64,000 bases of DNA from Angiostrongylus vasorum (lineage: Eukaryota > Nematoda > Chromadorea > Rhabditida > Metastrongylidae), in contig JADANN010000139.1 of NCBI GenBank assembly GCA_018806985.1, positions 62,001-126,000 on the forward strand, given 5' to 3'. The notes beneath the pieces are model-generated. The model was not told where the DNA came from. It did not search any database and saw nothing but the letters and a program-made list of their open reading frames with translations. Shown piece by piece: positions 1 through 10,900 of the stretch (its first letter is position 1; the number at the start of each line of letters is the position of its first letter). A program made the translations under genes and the position numbers.

Positions 1-534
1 TCTGATGTCCTCTAACAGTACAGAGACAAGCAAGGCGCTTGGCGTTCATGAAGGCCGACCTCAAGTTGTTCAACGAACACTGTCCAATAAATAAAAAAAA
101 GTAATTTCAGCATCGACTTTTCATCGAGACCAGCTATGAATTATCCATGTCTTGGTTTTTTTGATAAGCGTTCACAACGTCGCAGCAGATCTTTTTTGAC
201 TAATGTTTAAGGGTTATTGTCTTCATCAACGCCGTAATGATGAGACCCAGGTGTTCATAGATAGCAGTTATTTTTGACATCGTGGGTCTTCGTGATCGAA
301 ACGAGCATAGTCGAGCGCTGCACAAATGGAGTACTGACATTCAGCCTATAGACTGGCCTTTAGACAAAAATTCATGCCACCTTAATAGGTTGAACACCCA
401 CCATACCCCCAGGAAACCGAACGGCTCTTGGTCAATTGTAAACAAAATCGTTTCCTTCGTTGAAAAGTTTCCCCGATTTCTGCAAGATGGGCCCGTTAGA
501 ATAGAGAGCTACAAAGTGACATTTTTCTCTATAG

Positions 535-644
535 AACCAAATCGTTTAGGAAACATAAATGAATGCTGCCTAGAGCACAGCGACTGTTACAAAGAGCAGA
601 AAGGACAAGAATATTGTGACAACACATTTTGCGAGTGTCTCGAT
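535..644 (+). CDS. Phospholipase A2-like secreted protein, internal exon
   Basis: The exon encodes the core of a phospholipase A2-like cysteine-rich domain. The pattern CCxxHxxCY is followed about ten residues later by C-x3-FCxC, which is the calcium/active-site helix region of secreted PLA2 and of the nematode PLA2-like family. It is bounded by an acceptor (TTTTTCTCTATAG) and a donor (GAT|GTGAGC), phase 0 at the donor. The residue after the catalytic-type His is Ser where active PLA2 enzymes have Asp, so calcium-dependent catalysis is doubtful. A possible next exon starts at 823 after an AG, in phase, and runs through a FGKTV stretch resembling the end of the family domain, but it lacks the expected cysteines. 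Upstream exons were not found. Family call fairly secure, activity unknown. Confidence 0.6.
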
Positions 645-822
645 GTGAGCTTTTCTTCTTTTTTTCGATTATCATCGTGCACCTCACAACCAAGCTTTTT
701 ATCTCATCAAGCGTACTGTTTCTTCCTGCTCAAGGGAGTAACACTACCTACATTTTCATTTATCCGCTTGCTACTCTTCTCGATGACTTATTGCCATATT
801 GTGTCTAGTTAGGTTACAGTAG

Positions 823-915
823 TCGGCGTTCATCTCCACTACCACTGTGGAGGCTGCGGAAGACAATATGAACGTTATCGCCATTGAGACATTCGGAAAA
901 ACCGTTAGTCTCATG
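823..915 (+). CDS. Possible following exon of the PLA2-like gene
   Basis: An in-phase open stretch follows an AG acceptor at 821-822, downstream of the PLA2-like exon, with an intron of about 180 bases. It encodes an acidic helix-like segment ending in an ETFGK motif, similar in position to the C-terminal part of nematode PLA2-like proteins. The cysteine expected here is absent and the donor is unclear, so this is a weak call. Confidence 0.25.
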
Positions 916-1281
916 AAAATGTCACATTCTTACTCTTTGCCTCAACAACCCTTCCACAGTAAAAACTTCAAGGTGATTTTCCAAGCGACGTTGTTTTAAT
1001 GAAAACCTTTACCCACAACAACTGTGGGTGATTGTTTTGAAAAACGTGTATGAATCAATGTATAAGCGGGTTCTAATCGTCCAGTCCGTTTGTACTGAAT
1101 ATTTCGCACCTGAAAAAACCAACTCTGGCAGATCGTGTGGTCCTTACGTTTTTTAACGATATTTTGTGGTGAACGGAGGTCTTCGACTGAGAATTCTGGC
1201 ATTCTTCATACAGCGCCCTCTTGGCTCTTACGAAAACCGGGGATGTTGAGGTGAAAGCTGGAGATGTCATGGTTTTAACGT

Positions 1282-1515
1282 TTGAATTATGACGTACTTA
1301 AAACCGAATTCGTTGTGATTTGTAAAATTTCCGTTCCCTCTCAGCAAGTACAAGCAACAGACAATGCTCTTCTCATTTTGACCTTTGGTGACCAATCAGT
1401 GATCCAAATGCTTGTAGAAGTAGGGGCTATTCCTCGTGACCACAAGATGGTCACCATTGAGAACGTTACACTAAATACGATTGAAAATTATGAAGTATTC
1501 ATTATGCCTTTATAA
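1282..1515 (+). other. Unassigned open reading frame
   Basis: A 77-codon frame with no recognisable domain. Composition is protein-like (alternating hydrophobic and polar residues, no low complexity), but there is no clear acceptor at the start. It could be a terminal exon of the upstream gene or chance. The stretch 916-1281 before it, and 1516-2870 after it, show nothing I can assign. Confidence 0.15.
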
Positions 1516-2875
1516 TACTTAAATAATGTATCGAATTACAGATTGCCACATGGGGTTCCACTGACTGTAGCAAGGAACTCTCTCCGTTTCTCTGCAATAT
1601 GGTCCGAAGATATGGCGGTTCGAGCGAAAATAAAACTGAAAACGCCGTGGTCAAGCGATCTCTGGTATCCATAAAAAGTCTCTTATTTTTTTAATGGTTT
1701 CTCATCCAATCTCCAGTAAGCTAATTTGTGCACTCTTGTTCTTATCGGCAAAGTTTCTTTAATAGAGTTTGGAATCAGCATAGTTTAAGTTAGTTGGATA
1801 CTTTGCTCACCAGTCTTGACGACTATTGCGGACTTCAGCTCATCTTTTATTCCTTTCACTCTCGCACGATAGTCGATCATGGTGGTGGTCTACTTCGAAC
1901 ATGGTGGCATGCGCCAGTATATGCCGTAGTTCTGAAATAATTTCCATTTGCGAATTCAGTTTCTTGATGTCATGCAATGTTAACCAAGAACGCGTCTGCC
2001 CTTTGTTTTGGTTGTCGTGCAAAAGAATGCTTGCGTTCTATTAAAATTCACTCCACTTTTCTTTCCATCTAGCTAGCATCTGTTCCTTCTTTTACATGAC
2101 CGGCTCATCTATTTTACTTATTGTTCTCCTGGGCTCAGAATATGGGATAAGTTTTGAAGAACTTAGCTGCACATTCTGGCAAAACGTTGTGCCTGCCGGT
2201 TAACTTTCAGAAAACATCGTTCAAGCTGAGAGGACGGTTGAATCGAAAACGTAAGCGCAGAGTTTTTGGTCCGTTAGTTGGTCAGTGGCTTCACTGAGTG
2301 GCCTGAATACGGCCGATGCTCTTCTCCTTCCTCTGCCTAATTTTTTCTAGATGTTGTTCTCCATGTCCATTAAACGTCCGAAGTGCACGCACGGCGTGGT
2401 TGATGTGATCAGAAAACAGCACGCTTCGAGTTGTTCACCTTCGCTTATTGCCATATTTATGCGCTTTCTGATCTTTTTTTTCGCTTTGTTGGCTTACTAG
2501 AGGTCGTTTCTGTTTCGGTGATGCTTTTCAAAAAAATGACCGTATCGTCAGCAAAGCGAAGGTTCATCAGATATTTGCCATCATTGAGTGTGCCTTTTTC
2601 GTTCCACTCGAGCAATTTCATTATCCACTGCAGCACCAGTGGTAAAACTTTAGGGAGATCGTGTCGCCCTGTCGAACCAGTTTTCCTATAGGAGTTGTAA
2701 GAAGTCCATGAAAATTAGGCTTTTTTTCTGATACAGTCGGGGCAAGAAATCAGCAAGAGATCTTGCATGAGGGGTCTACTCAGCCCGTGGCAGCTGGTAG
2801 GTTTGTAACCGTTTCGACGCTGTTAAACAGTTCCCAGGATCGACTTTCTATTAACCTCGGCATTGGAATATGAAT

Positions 2876-3186
2876 GCGTCGTTTTCTTTTTCAGCAATCG
2901 CGAGGTTGTTAAACAGCACACATTTACTTCCATAGAAAAACACAATACAATACAACAGTAGCTGACGTTTCGGCAGTATCGCCTTCTTCAGAGCCGCTTT
3001 TTTTTACGTGCCCTTCCAATGAGGAAGATTAGAACAGTTGATTATAGTCGCATCAAAAAAAAGCGGCTCTGAAGAAGGCGATACTGCCGAAACGTCAGCT
3101 ACTGTTGTATTGTATTGTGTTTTCCTATGGAAGTAAATGTATGCCGTTTAATAACCTCGCGATTGCTGAACAAGAAAACGACGCTG
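2876..3186. repeat. Inverted pair of Penelope-like element 3' ends
   Basis: The left arm (about 2876-3003) and right arm (about 3055-3186) are near reverse complements with a roughly 50-base spacer. Each arm carries the block CTGAAGAAGGCGATACTGCC followed by GAAACGTCAGC, which recurs at least eight times in the window as the 3' end of PLE remnants. The protein-like frame across the right arm is repeat sequence, not a gene. Confidence 0.75.
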
Positions 3187-3189
3187 TTA

Positions 3190-4290
3190 AACAGCATTTC
3201 ATAGCGGACAAAAAATTAGAAAAAGAAGTGGTTGGCACTCCCGACAAACGTGTGTTGCCGTTAGGATTTGTTTCATGCTGCAAAATTCTTGTTGGAATCC
3301 TGTTTGCTCAACTTTTTTCTGCTTTGTGCAATGTCCTTGATATAAACGATATGTTCTCGATATTCTTGTAGAGAAAACATAAACGATATGATAATCTCCC
3401 GAAAAGTTTGTGGACTACACTTAACAACCGTAACGGGCGATAGATACAAAGTTTAGCTTGATCGTTCCTTTCGGGCGGGATGGTCGTGGACTATTTCCTC
3501 CATTGGTTTAGGAAGTCCTCTTTTTTGAAGGTGAAATGATATATTGATTAGGAGAAATGCATATAATTTATGGCTTACTAGTCGAAGAAGAGCACGTCTT
3601 CCAAGTAGTTAATTTTGCTGCTTCCACTAACCTTATCAGCTAATTAGCAGTTGGTGATACCGACCATCTATTAGCGCTGAAGTTGGAGACGGCTGTTTGG
3701 AGAAGGAATAATTGATAACCATAGTGGTATGGTCTCCTTTGAGGTGACACGTTGAAAAGCTGTTCGGTTTACGAAAGAGTAATAACATTCCTAAGATTTC
3801 CTGATGATACTTTCCGTTTAGAAATCAAAGTGGTCCCATTTATCTAATTGGTGTCAGCCTTTCTGCTTTTGTTCCTTGGAAGGTGACCACATCGAATTTC
3901 ACGCGAATGGCGACGCTAGAAAAGCGTAAAGATCAGCGTCTGTCGAGCCTGTGCTCGTGCTATAAACGCAGAGCAGAGCAAGAAGTAGTCTCCATGGCAC
4001 AATGTGGGTGCGCTCGTTTTCTTCGTTTCCAATGATGTCCTGTGCAAGCCAACATTTGATCGGCTCTCATCGGTTACTGCCCATCAAATTCCGTAGTCGA
4101 CGTGGTTCCCTGGAGTCCCAAGGTCAGCCTAGCCGAAGTTGTTCTCAGATCATCACTGTCCATAGGTAGTCTGTGGCCTTCCGGGTCATAGGGAAATTTG
4201 CCACCTTGAGACTAATTTGATACAAGGTTGGCGATAACTCTTGCCATAGCTTTACTTTTATCTAGGCTTCCCAGTGGGAATATCTAACCC
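3190..4290. other. No gene seen; diverged repeat DNA
   Basis: Scattered stops in all frames. Positions about 4085-4250 hold a decayed fragment of SINE family B (in reverse orientation). Nothing else is recognisable. Confidence 0.5.
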
Positions 4291-4405
4291 CATCTAATTC
4301 TGGAGGTCCTGCTGCAGGGATGAACTCTTCTTTGCACGTTGGACCCTTTGGAATATTCCTCGGCCACGATGAGGCGAGAGAGCTTTAAAGCGTTTTTGAT
4401 GGATA

Positions 4406-4407
<2 letters not shown>

Positions 4408-4444
<37 letters not shown>

Positions 4445-4453
4445 TATATATGC

Positions 4454-4484
<31 letters not shown>

Positions 4485-4487
4485 TAG
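4408..4487. repeat. TA/TATG microsatellite
   Basis: About 80 bases of TA dinucleotides with interspersed TATGCA units. The Tyr/Ile-rich frames across it are artefacts of the repeat. Confidence 0.95.
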
Positions 4488-5335
4488 CATTGCAAGAAAT
4501 CATCCAGTGGTTTTGGATATTTTTAGCCCAACATTGGTCCCATCGAAAATAGGCGAGCATCACTAGGCAACGAACACGTTGACCACCTACCAAAAAAGGT
4601 AAGAGAAACTTTAAAGTAGCATTGCTTACGGCAACCAAAGTTTAAGCTTAATATAACCGTTCTCAAATAATTTTCTTGTAACTTTGACAACATTTCACGG
4701 TGTCCTAAAAGCAATCAGATATTGACCAATCATAGTGGAACATTTCTTTTCGTTTAGCACAGAAGGCGCTGCTGGTGGTCTTCATGGTGAAACAAGTCTG
4801 CTAAAAACTATTCTGATGGGTCACCGTTTTTGAGAAATCATACTGTATGTGCATACTAAATAAACATCGTTGGTTTTGAAGTCTAAGGAGATAATGAATG
4901 CCAATCCAGACAGTTTCAACACTTATACCACAACACAACCCATACAGGGAATCACAGAGTGAAGAAGTACTGACCTGATCCACATTAAAATCAATACCAC
5001 AGCTCATCACGAATTTTATTGAGTGTGACAAAGCCTGCTAGAGTTCACATATCTTTAACTGCAGGATCAAAGTTTACTTGTATTATCACGACGAAATTTT
5101 GGTATCCTGAAGCCAGTGACATCACTTCCATTTCGAGTTCAGCGAGATTTTGCCCGTCATGACAAGCTGGTGTTTCTCACTTCAACGATTATGTTCTCAG
5201 CTTTCGTTGCTTTTCTTGGTATTCAAAGAGTTAAATTTTACCCTTATTTTTTTCAAATTTCAGCTCTGAACATATTTAAATTTGAAAAGACAGTGTACAA
5301 ATGGTACACATAAAAAATATGGGTAGAGCAATTTG

Positions 5336-5620
5336 TCCCATAAAAAAGGATAAAGCTCTTGGCGTTGATCAATCCCTGAGAGATGCGTCATACACTCGAC
5401 TTCATTAAGCATCGTTTTGAGGTGATTGAATGCATATTTGGCCTTTACAATGACTCGCGGTGGCCTGCCGAAGTATCCAGCCAGTGCTGCTATCCTCCCT
5501 AGATAAGCCTGGTACCAATTTGCCGACTCCGGAGGGATGGAAAGCTTGGTGGGCCGTGAGAGCGGAGATTGATTCCATGTGTGTGTTGCAGGGCGCGTCC
5601 GACCACTGTGCCACACGAAC
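5336..5620 (-). repeat. tRNA-derived SINE, family A
   Basis: About 285-base copy in reverse orientation. The tail (TATCCTTTT-type) lies at the left and the tRNA-like head at the right. It shares long blocks with the copies at 13.6, 29.2, 34.5, 37.6, 52.7, 58.4 and 60.6 kb. The head of the best-preserved copy (60.6 kb) shows A- and B-box-like promoter sequences. ORFs across it are shadows. Confidence 0.85.
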
Positions 5621-5639
5621 CCAAACTGTCTCATATGAA

Positions 5640-6600
5640 TCTACAATGTTCTGAACTCCTCAAATGCCCTAGTGATCGAGAAACTATCGTCAGTTATTGG
5701 AACACCAGTTTCGTGGAGTTTGAAAACGTTGTTGTTGCTTTTACAAGTAATCGTTGAAACCCAGTATTTCTTTAGCCATTAAAAAAATAATCGAACGTTT
5801 AGGAATATTTAATTCTTGTGGGAAAATTTGTGACATTAGAGGCAAAGAGCGAAGGGAGAAAGAAAGCGAAAGAATAGAGATGTTGAGAGAAATGTAATGC
5901 ATAAAGATTTGGACCTCAGTGACTATCACAAAAATCCATGCCTAGTGTGCAAACTAACCACGATAGCGAAACTATTGGAAGCAACTGTTATTAGTCGTCC
6001 GAAAAGCGATAATAATTCAGTGATACAACTGAGGTAATGAAGCCGTTGGTCATTAAGCTGCACGACTTTCTTTAGAAAACAAAAACTCTTCTACAGGCGC
6101 TGATCCACAGGAATGAGGTCCATTTTTTTTGTGTTTATCGTTTGATATCCACATACAGCCTCCCGTGTTCTGAACATGGAGGCTTGGAATACTCACTGGT
6201 GGCTTGCCATTCTCCCCCATAGCAGGCGAAGAGCTTGTTTGTGGTGGTCAACTCTTAACCGCCTCTCATAGTCCCTGTCACCTGAATGCAGGCTTTTTGG
6301 GAGTAAAGGACTTGTAGAATACAATCCGCATAAATGAGAAAGCACTCAGAGACACATGCACGGATATGTTTCCGTAAACACAGAAGATATGTCCCAATTC
6401 GGTGCAACAGAATTAGGGAGTGCATCCTCTGGATCCAGCTTGCATCTCATGGAACCATAGGTTCGGTTCTGATCAGCGATTGACCTCCTATCCCCCACCT
6501 TGGGTCGCACCATGTTACCTCGCGAATGACTGCTGTAAGATCCCTCTACAAGCGAGATCCGTAGAAGTTTTTTAATATTTGCATTTACAATCTTAACCGT
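5640..6600. other. No gene seen
   Basis: No supported exon or RNA gene. Short frames only, with no splice sites that join them. Confidence 0.4.
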
Positions 6601-6637
6601 TTTATTTGCTGCCTACTCTTTTTTAATGGCAGGGAGT

Positions 6638-6775
6638 ATATTGCGAAATATAACTTCAACGATGGTGAGATATTTGCTAAACTCCGGAAAGGACAACAGT
6701 GCGTTTGTTCCACACCGCAGACATCTGCGGCCCGGAGTTTTGCAAATATCTCAGCATCGTTGAAGTTATTTGTAT
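6638..6775. repeat. Small inverted repeat of SINE family C fragments
   Basis: The first 45-50 bases (TATAACTTCAACGATG onward) return as a reverse complement at about 6732-6775, with a hairpin-forming CCGCAGACATCTGCGG in between. It is a collapsed version of the larger palindrome at 34.1-34.5 kb. Confidence 0.7.
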
Positions 6776-7469
6776 TTATCTTTTTAGTACTTCCTTCCAT
6801 TTTTCACTTCCGTTGTTTCTAATCTATTACTTATATGAAGTTTTTTTATGAGTTTAAAGCCAGTAGTTTCTGAGTCTTCCACCCATATTCCAAGCACAGT
6901 GCTTGAGCGACTTCATTGGAAGCTTAAATGTACGCCCTGCTGAGTTTATTAGTATCGCTGTTACCCCTCTATCGGTGCTGTCCTCTTGTATGTTAAGAGC
7001 GTTTTTTTACCAAAAAAAATAACCATAATGAAGCCAACAAGGGGTTATCAACCGTTTTTTATCATTTTTCATCACATATAGCACATATATAAACCTTGGC
7101 AAAGGTAACTCTTGTGTATCGAATTTTTTCACTGAAGAAAAGGCGTTGCGAGTTGACCAATCCCTTAGGGGTTATCGCCGTGCACTGGACTGCAAACATC
7201 AAGCAGGGTCATTGAATGCGAATGTAGCTTATACAACGCTATGCAGAAGTCTACCGATGTATCAAGTTCGTGTTTATTTTTTTCTTTCAGACAGGTCTGG
7301 TACCTATTTCTTTTCTGCGTTAGTGATTGTATCATTCGAGTTACTACGAGGTGGATTTCATCCAACGACACACGATAGCTTCTTCAAATGTACCGTGATG
7401 TTTTAGCTTCAGTCCTTGCTTGGGAATCTCACGATAGGCCAATATAACATCTGTCGGAAAATAAAGCAC

Positions 7470-7735
7470 AACGTTGCTGAGATATTCGCAAAACTTAGAC
7501 CCCGGGCCAGACCGAACCACGATATCCCCGGGAGCTCGCCAGATCAATCCCGTTGACGGATGATTCCTGATGGCACTGGTAAATAGAAAACTAGCTGATA
7601 GAAACGCAGAGCGAGGGCCTCCGTGGCGCTGTGTGTAATGTGCGAGTCCCTGAAAAGGGAAATCGTGGTTCGATCTGGCCCGGTGTCCAAGCCTTGCAAA
7701 TATCTCAGCATCCTTATGGTTGATTTAGGATATTA
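7470..7735 (-). repeat. SINE family C copy with tRNA-like head
   Basis: Contains the family C block (GATATTCGCAAAACT...) and, at 7615-7690, a tRNA-like segment with an A-box-like TGGCGCTGTG and a B-box-like GGTTCGATC. A second copy of the same head is at 13.1-13.2 kb in reverse orientation. Confidence 0.65.
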
Positions 7736-7954
7736 CCCTGCCATGAAAATTGTAATAAGCAGTAAATAAAAATGTAAAACATATTGAAAAGTAGTTTGTC
7801 GGTGAAGTTCAGTGCTTTACAGGAACCTCCTTAAAGAATACTCAACAAAAATGGAAATATTCATTGGGAGCAAGGACATTTTACGCTACCGATGAAACAC
7901 TTCAAAATATTCTCAAGTGATATTTGTATTAAAAAAATTTGACATTAAAAAGAG

Positions 7955-7960
7955 TTTATT
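7955..7960 (-). terminator. Poly(A) signal of CAP unit 1
   Basis: AATAAA on the minus strand (TTTATT on plus), 28 bases downstream of the unit 1 stop codon. The spacing suits mRNA 3'-end formation. Confidence 0.6.
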
Positions 7961-7987
7961 TAGGCTGCAGATGCGACGAAGCACGGC

Positions 7988-10900
7988 TTATATCCCGCCA
8001 TAGAAGCACGCCACGACGAGCACCATCACTCCGTCGGGTCCTTTGCATATGGCATACGAGCACCCAATAGCCGACGTATTCGGCTGGGTCATCTATTGAG
8101 ACGAAAAACGTTTACTTAAGAATTTTAATTCAAATCAACTTGAAAGTTCAGAGGAGACCTTTGCAAGTTCTGTTCCGTTCGACCAAATTTGTATTGCTTG
8201 CCTTGGCATGGAAGAATCGGTGGTTCCTCCAAGATTAAAGCTGAAATTTTTAAAAGTGAAGTGTAGCACTTCGAAACAGTTTTTCTAAAAATGGCTGCCA
8301 ATAATAACATTATCGTTTAAAATGTGCCAATCGATTAACAACTCTAAAATGCATTGAGCTTTAATGGATTAGGTAAAAACACAACGGTGGTGAAACATTT
8401 ACAAGCAAAGCTTCTCAGGATGAAAGGAGTTCGATGTTCCAATTAGAAATTTGAGCTAGGATAAGCCGACGTTAGCAGTCACCAAGGAACCTGATTAAAC
8501 TCAATAGTACTGAAAAATATTCGTCAACTCACGAAGTGCTGCTACTGCCTGTGAAGAAGCAATACCGCCTCAAATCTATCAAAATTACAGAGAAAAGAGG
8601 AAGTAGTGCGTGTAGCCATTAATAGGCACCATTTCCACACTGCCTTGGTACTCTTGCCTACATTGTAAATTAGCAAGATAACTGATCGGAGATAATCATA
8701 TCTTGGGTTGCGTGGAGGGTAAAATACCAAGGCAAAAGTTCCACAAAGGAGGCAATTTTCACCACTTCTGCTTTCGTACGTACACCAACATTTTCACTTG
8801 AGGTAACAGCTCTTGCACACACACATCGCCTCCGAAACCACTGGAAACAGAAAAGCAGATATAAGCCAACAAAATGACCGGGCTTTGTCGTATATAGAGG
8901 AATTGTCCTGTAGTCAATACTAGGGACTTACACTTTAATGCCTTGCTTAGGTCAAGGTCAATGAAGTTAAATGGAGCGTCGTTTTCTTGTTCAGCAATCG
9001 CGAGGTTGTTAAACAGCATACATTTACTTCCACAGAAAAACACACAATACAATACAACAGTAGCTGACGTTTCGGCAGTATCGCCTTCTTCAGAGCCGCT
9101 TTTTTACGTGCCTTCCAATGAGGAAGACTAGAACAGCTGATTATGGTCGCACAAGGTTGATGACTCATCTGCATTGACGCATTCATATTCCAATGCCGAG
9201 GTTAATAGAAAGTCGATCCTGGGAACTGTTAAATGGAGCATTGGAGAATTCGAACAGAATACAGATTAATTTGCTTGGTTCTAATCCACGTGCTCGTTGT
9301 GTCTTGTGTTTGTCTGTGCTTTGAAAATTATTTCTTCGAAGTAGAAAATCGTTCCTAGATATAGTGAAAATCGCTCTTAGGCATAGATAACCTGATGACA
9401 TGTCTAATAGTAGATCGATGACATGATCACAAGTAAAAGTTAATGTTGTCTTAACGCATGCAGTGCATTTTGTATAGAATACGATCACGTTGTTTCACAT
9501 TCTAATGCTCCACTTAAAAAAAAAGTATGAAGAAAAAACTGTGATCATTTAGGAAGAAAAGAATAAGTAGTGAGAAGACGTGTGTGGATGTTTTTTGAAT
9601 GAAACAGCCACCCTTTCAGTGCCACATTGGATTTACCGGTATGCGAGGAAAAACTTCAGGATCCAAAGAGAGAAAGCTAAATTGCGTACAATGAAAATAT
9701 TCTGAATGGAAGTGTTTGCTTGACCAACAGATAAGTGAGGCCACAACGAAGACAACAGGCAGTTTCTCGAGGGACGGTCGAAGCTGTTCCGAGACGAACC
9801 AGTCCACTGAAACGCTGCCGGGACCCATAAGAATAACGAGGACGAAACAACTATGATCTCTCGACATCATTTTTATTTATTTTACATGAACTATATTCAC
9901 ATCTACTCTTTGGATCCCAACACCTCTCCAATCTTATTCGTTCCCTCCCATCCATCATCTATTAACGTCTTCGAATTTTCCAGGTGAAGGTTCGGCTGTT
10001 GTTTGAGGATTGCTGCCTCCCTTACGAATGTTTTAGAATTCTGGTCTGGTCGACTCTTTCTAGCGTTCTAGAATAGTTGTGATGAGGCACTTTTGCGTGG
10101 CTTTGATGAAGTAAGCTGGGTCCAGACATTTCTTGTACGAACCCTTCAAGGATGAAAGTCTTTGTGGGCTATGTTGATTCTCTCTCCACTTTATTGAACT
10201 GATAACAGAAATGTCAAATTAAAGCTCTTTCGACTTCCCAATTTTCTTTCGACAGCGCCAAGAAAACGCGACAAAAGCTGCGCTGAAAAAAATACATAAA
10301 CGAGCTCTTCCCTCAAGAGTCCATGAAGGGATTCCGTATGTGCTGATCACTAATGTGGGAGTATTTCTAGAAGTAGACAATATCAAAAACCACTTCCCTT
10401 GAGCTTGAAGCAATGAATTACACCTAACCCACATGACATTATGCCTTCAAAAGGGAACGTTTCCTGACAAGTGGACCGCGAAAGTTGTTATTCAGTCAAA
10501 GAAGAGCGACTAAAAAAAATCGCAGCTACCTTACGACTTGCTACTTTAGTGCGCTCTATGAGTACTCCACGAAGAGTCTCCTACCATGAAAGTTGTTCTG
10601 TGTGAGTAAAGTGTCCCTGTCTCTGGTGGTATCCTTCTGCACGAAAGAAATCATGAAATCACGAGATTCAAGAAAGAAAGACCAATAGCAATTTACGTTT
10701 GAACTAGCAAAGTCATGCAGATAAACGATTAAGAGGAATATAAGGAAAGAATAGTGGCAACAGTTCTACAAGCCAAAGCTGTAGAGATCGGAAAGATCAT
10801 TAAGAACTCCTCCTTTGGAAGCGCTACGATGACCACTTTCCGTATGCTAGCAAGAGCAGACAGTGAGACTAAAATGACAACAAAAATCACCATAGACTCT

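Noticed and set aside
3105..3371. Plus-strand frame with NNLAIAEQEND motif (also at 8.76-9.05 kb, minus)
   Set aside because: The motif recurs wherever the PLE 3' end occurs, so it is repeat sequence rather than a host protein.
4284..4638. Tyr/Ile-rich open frames
   Set aside because: Created by the TA microsatellite.
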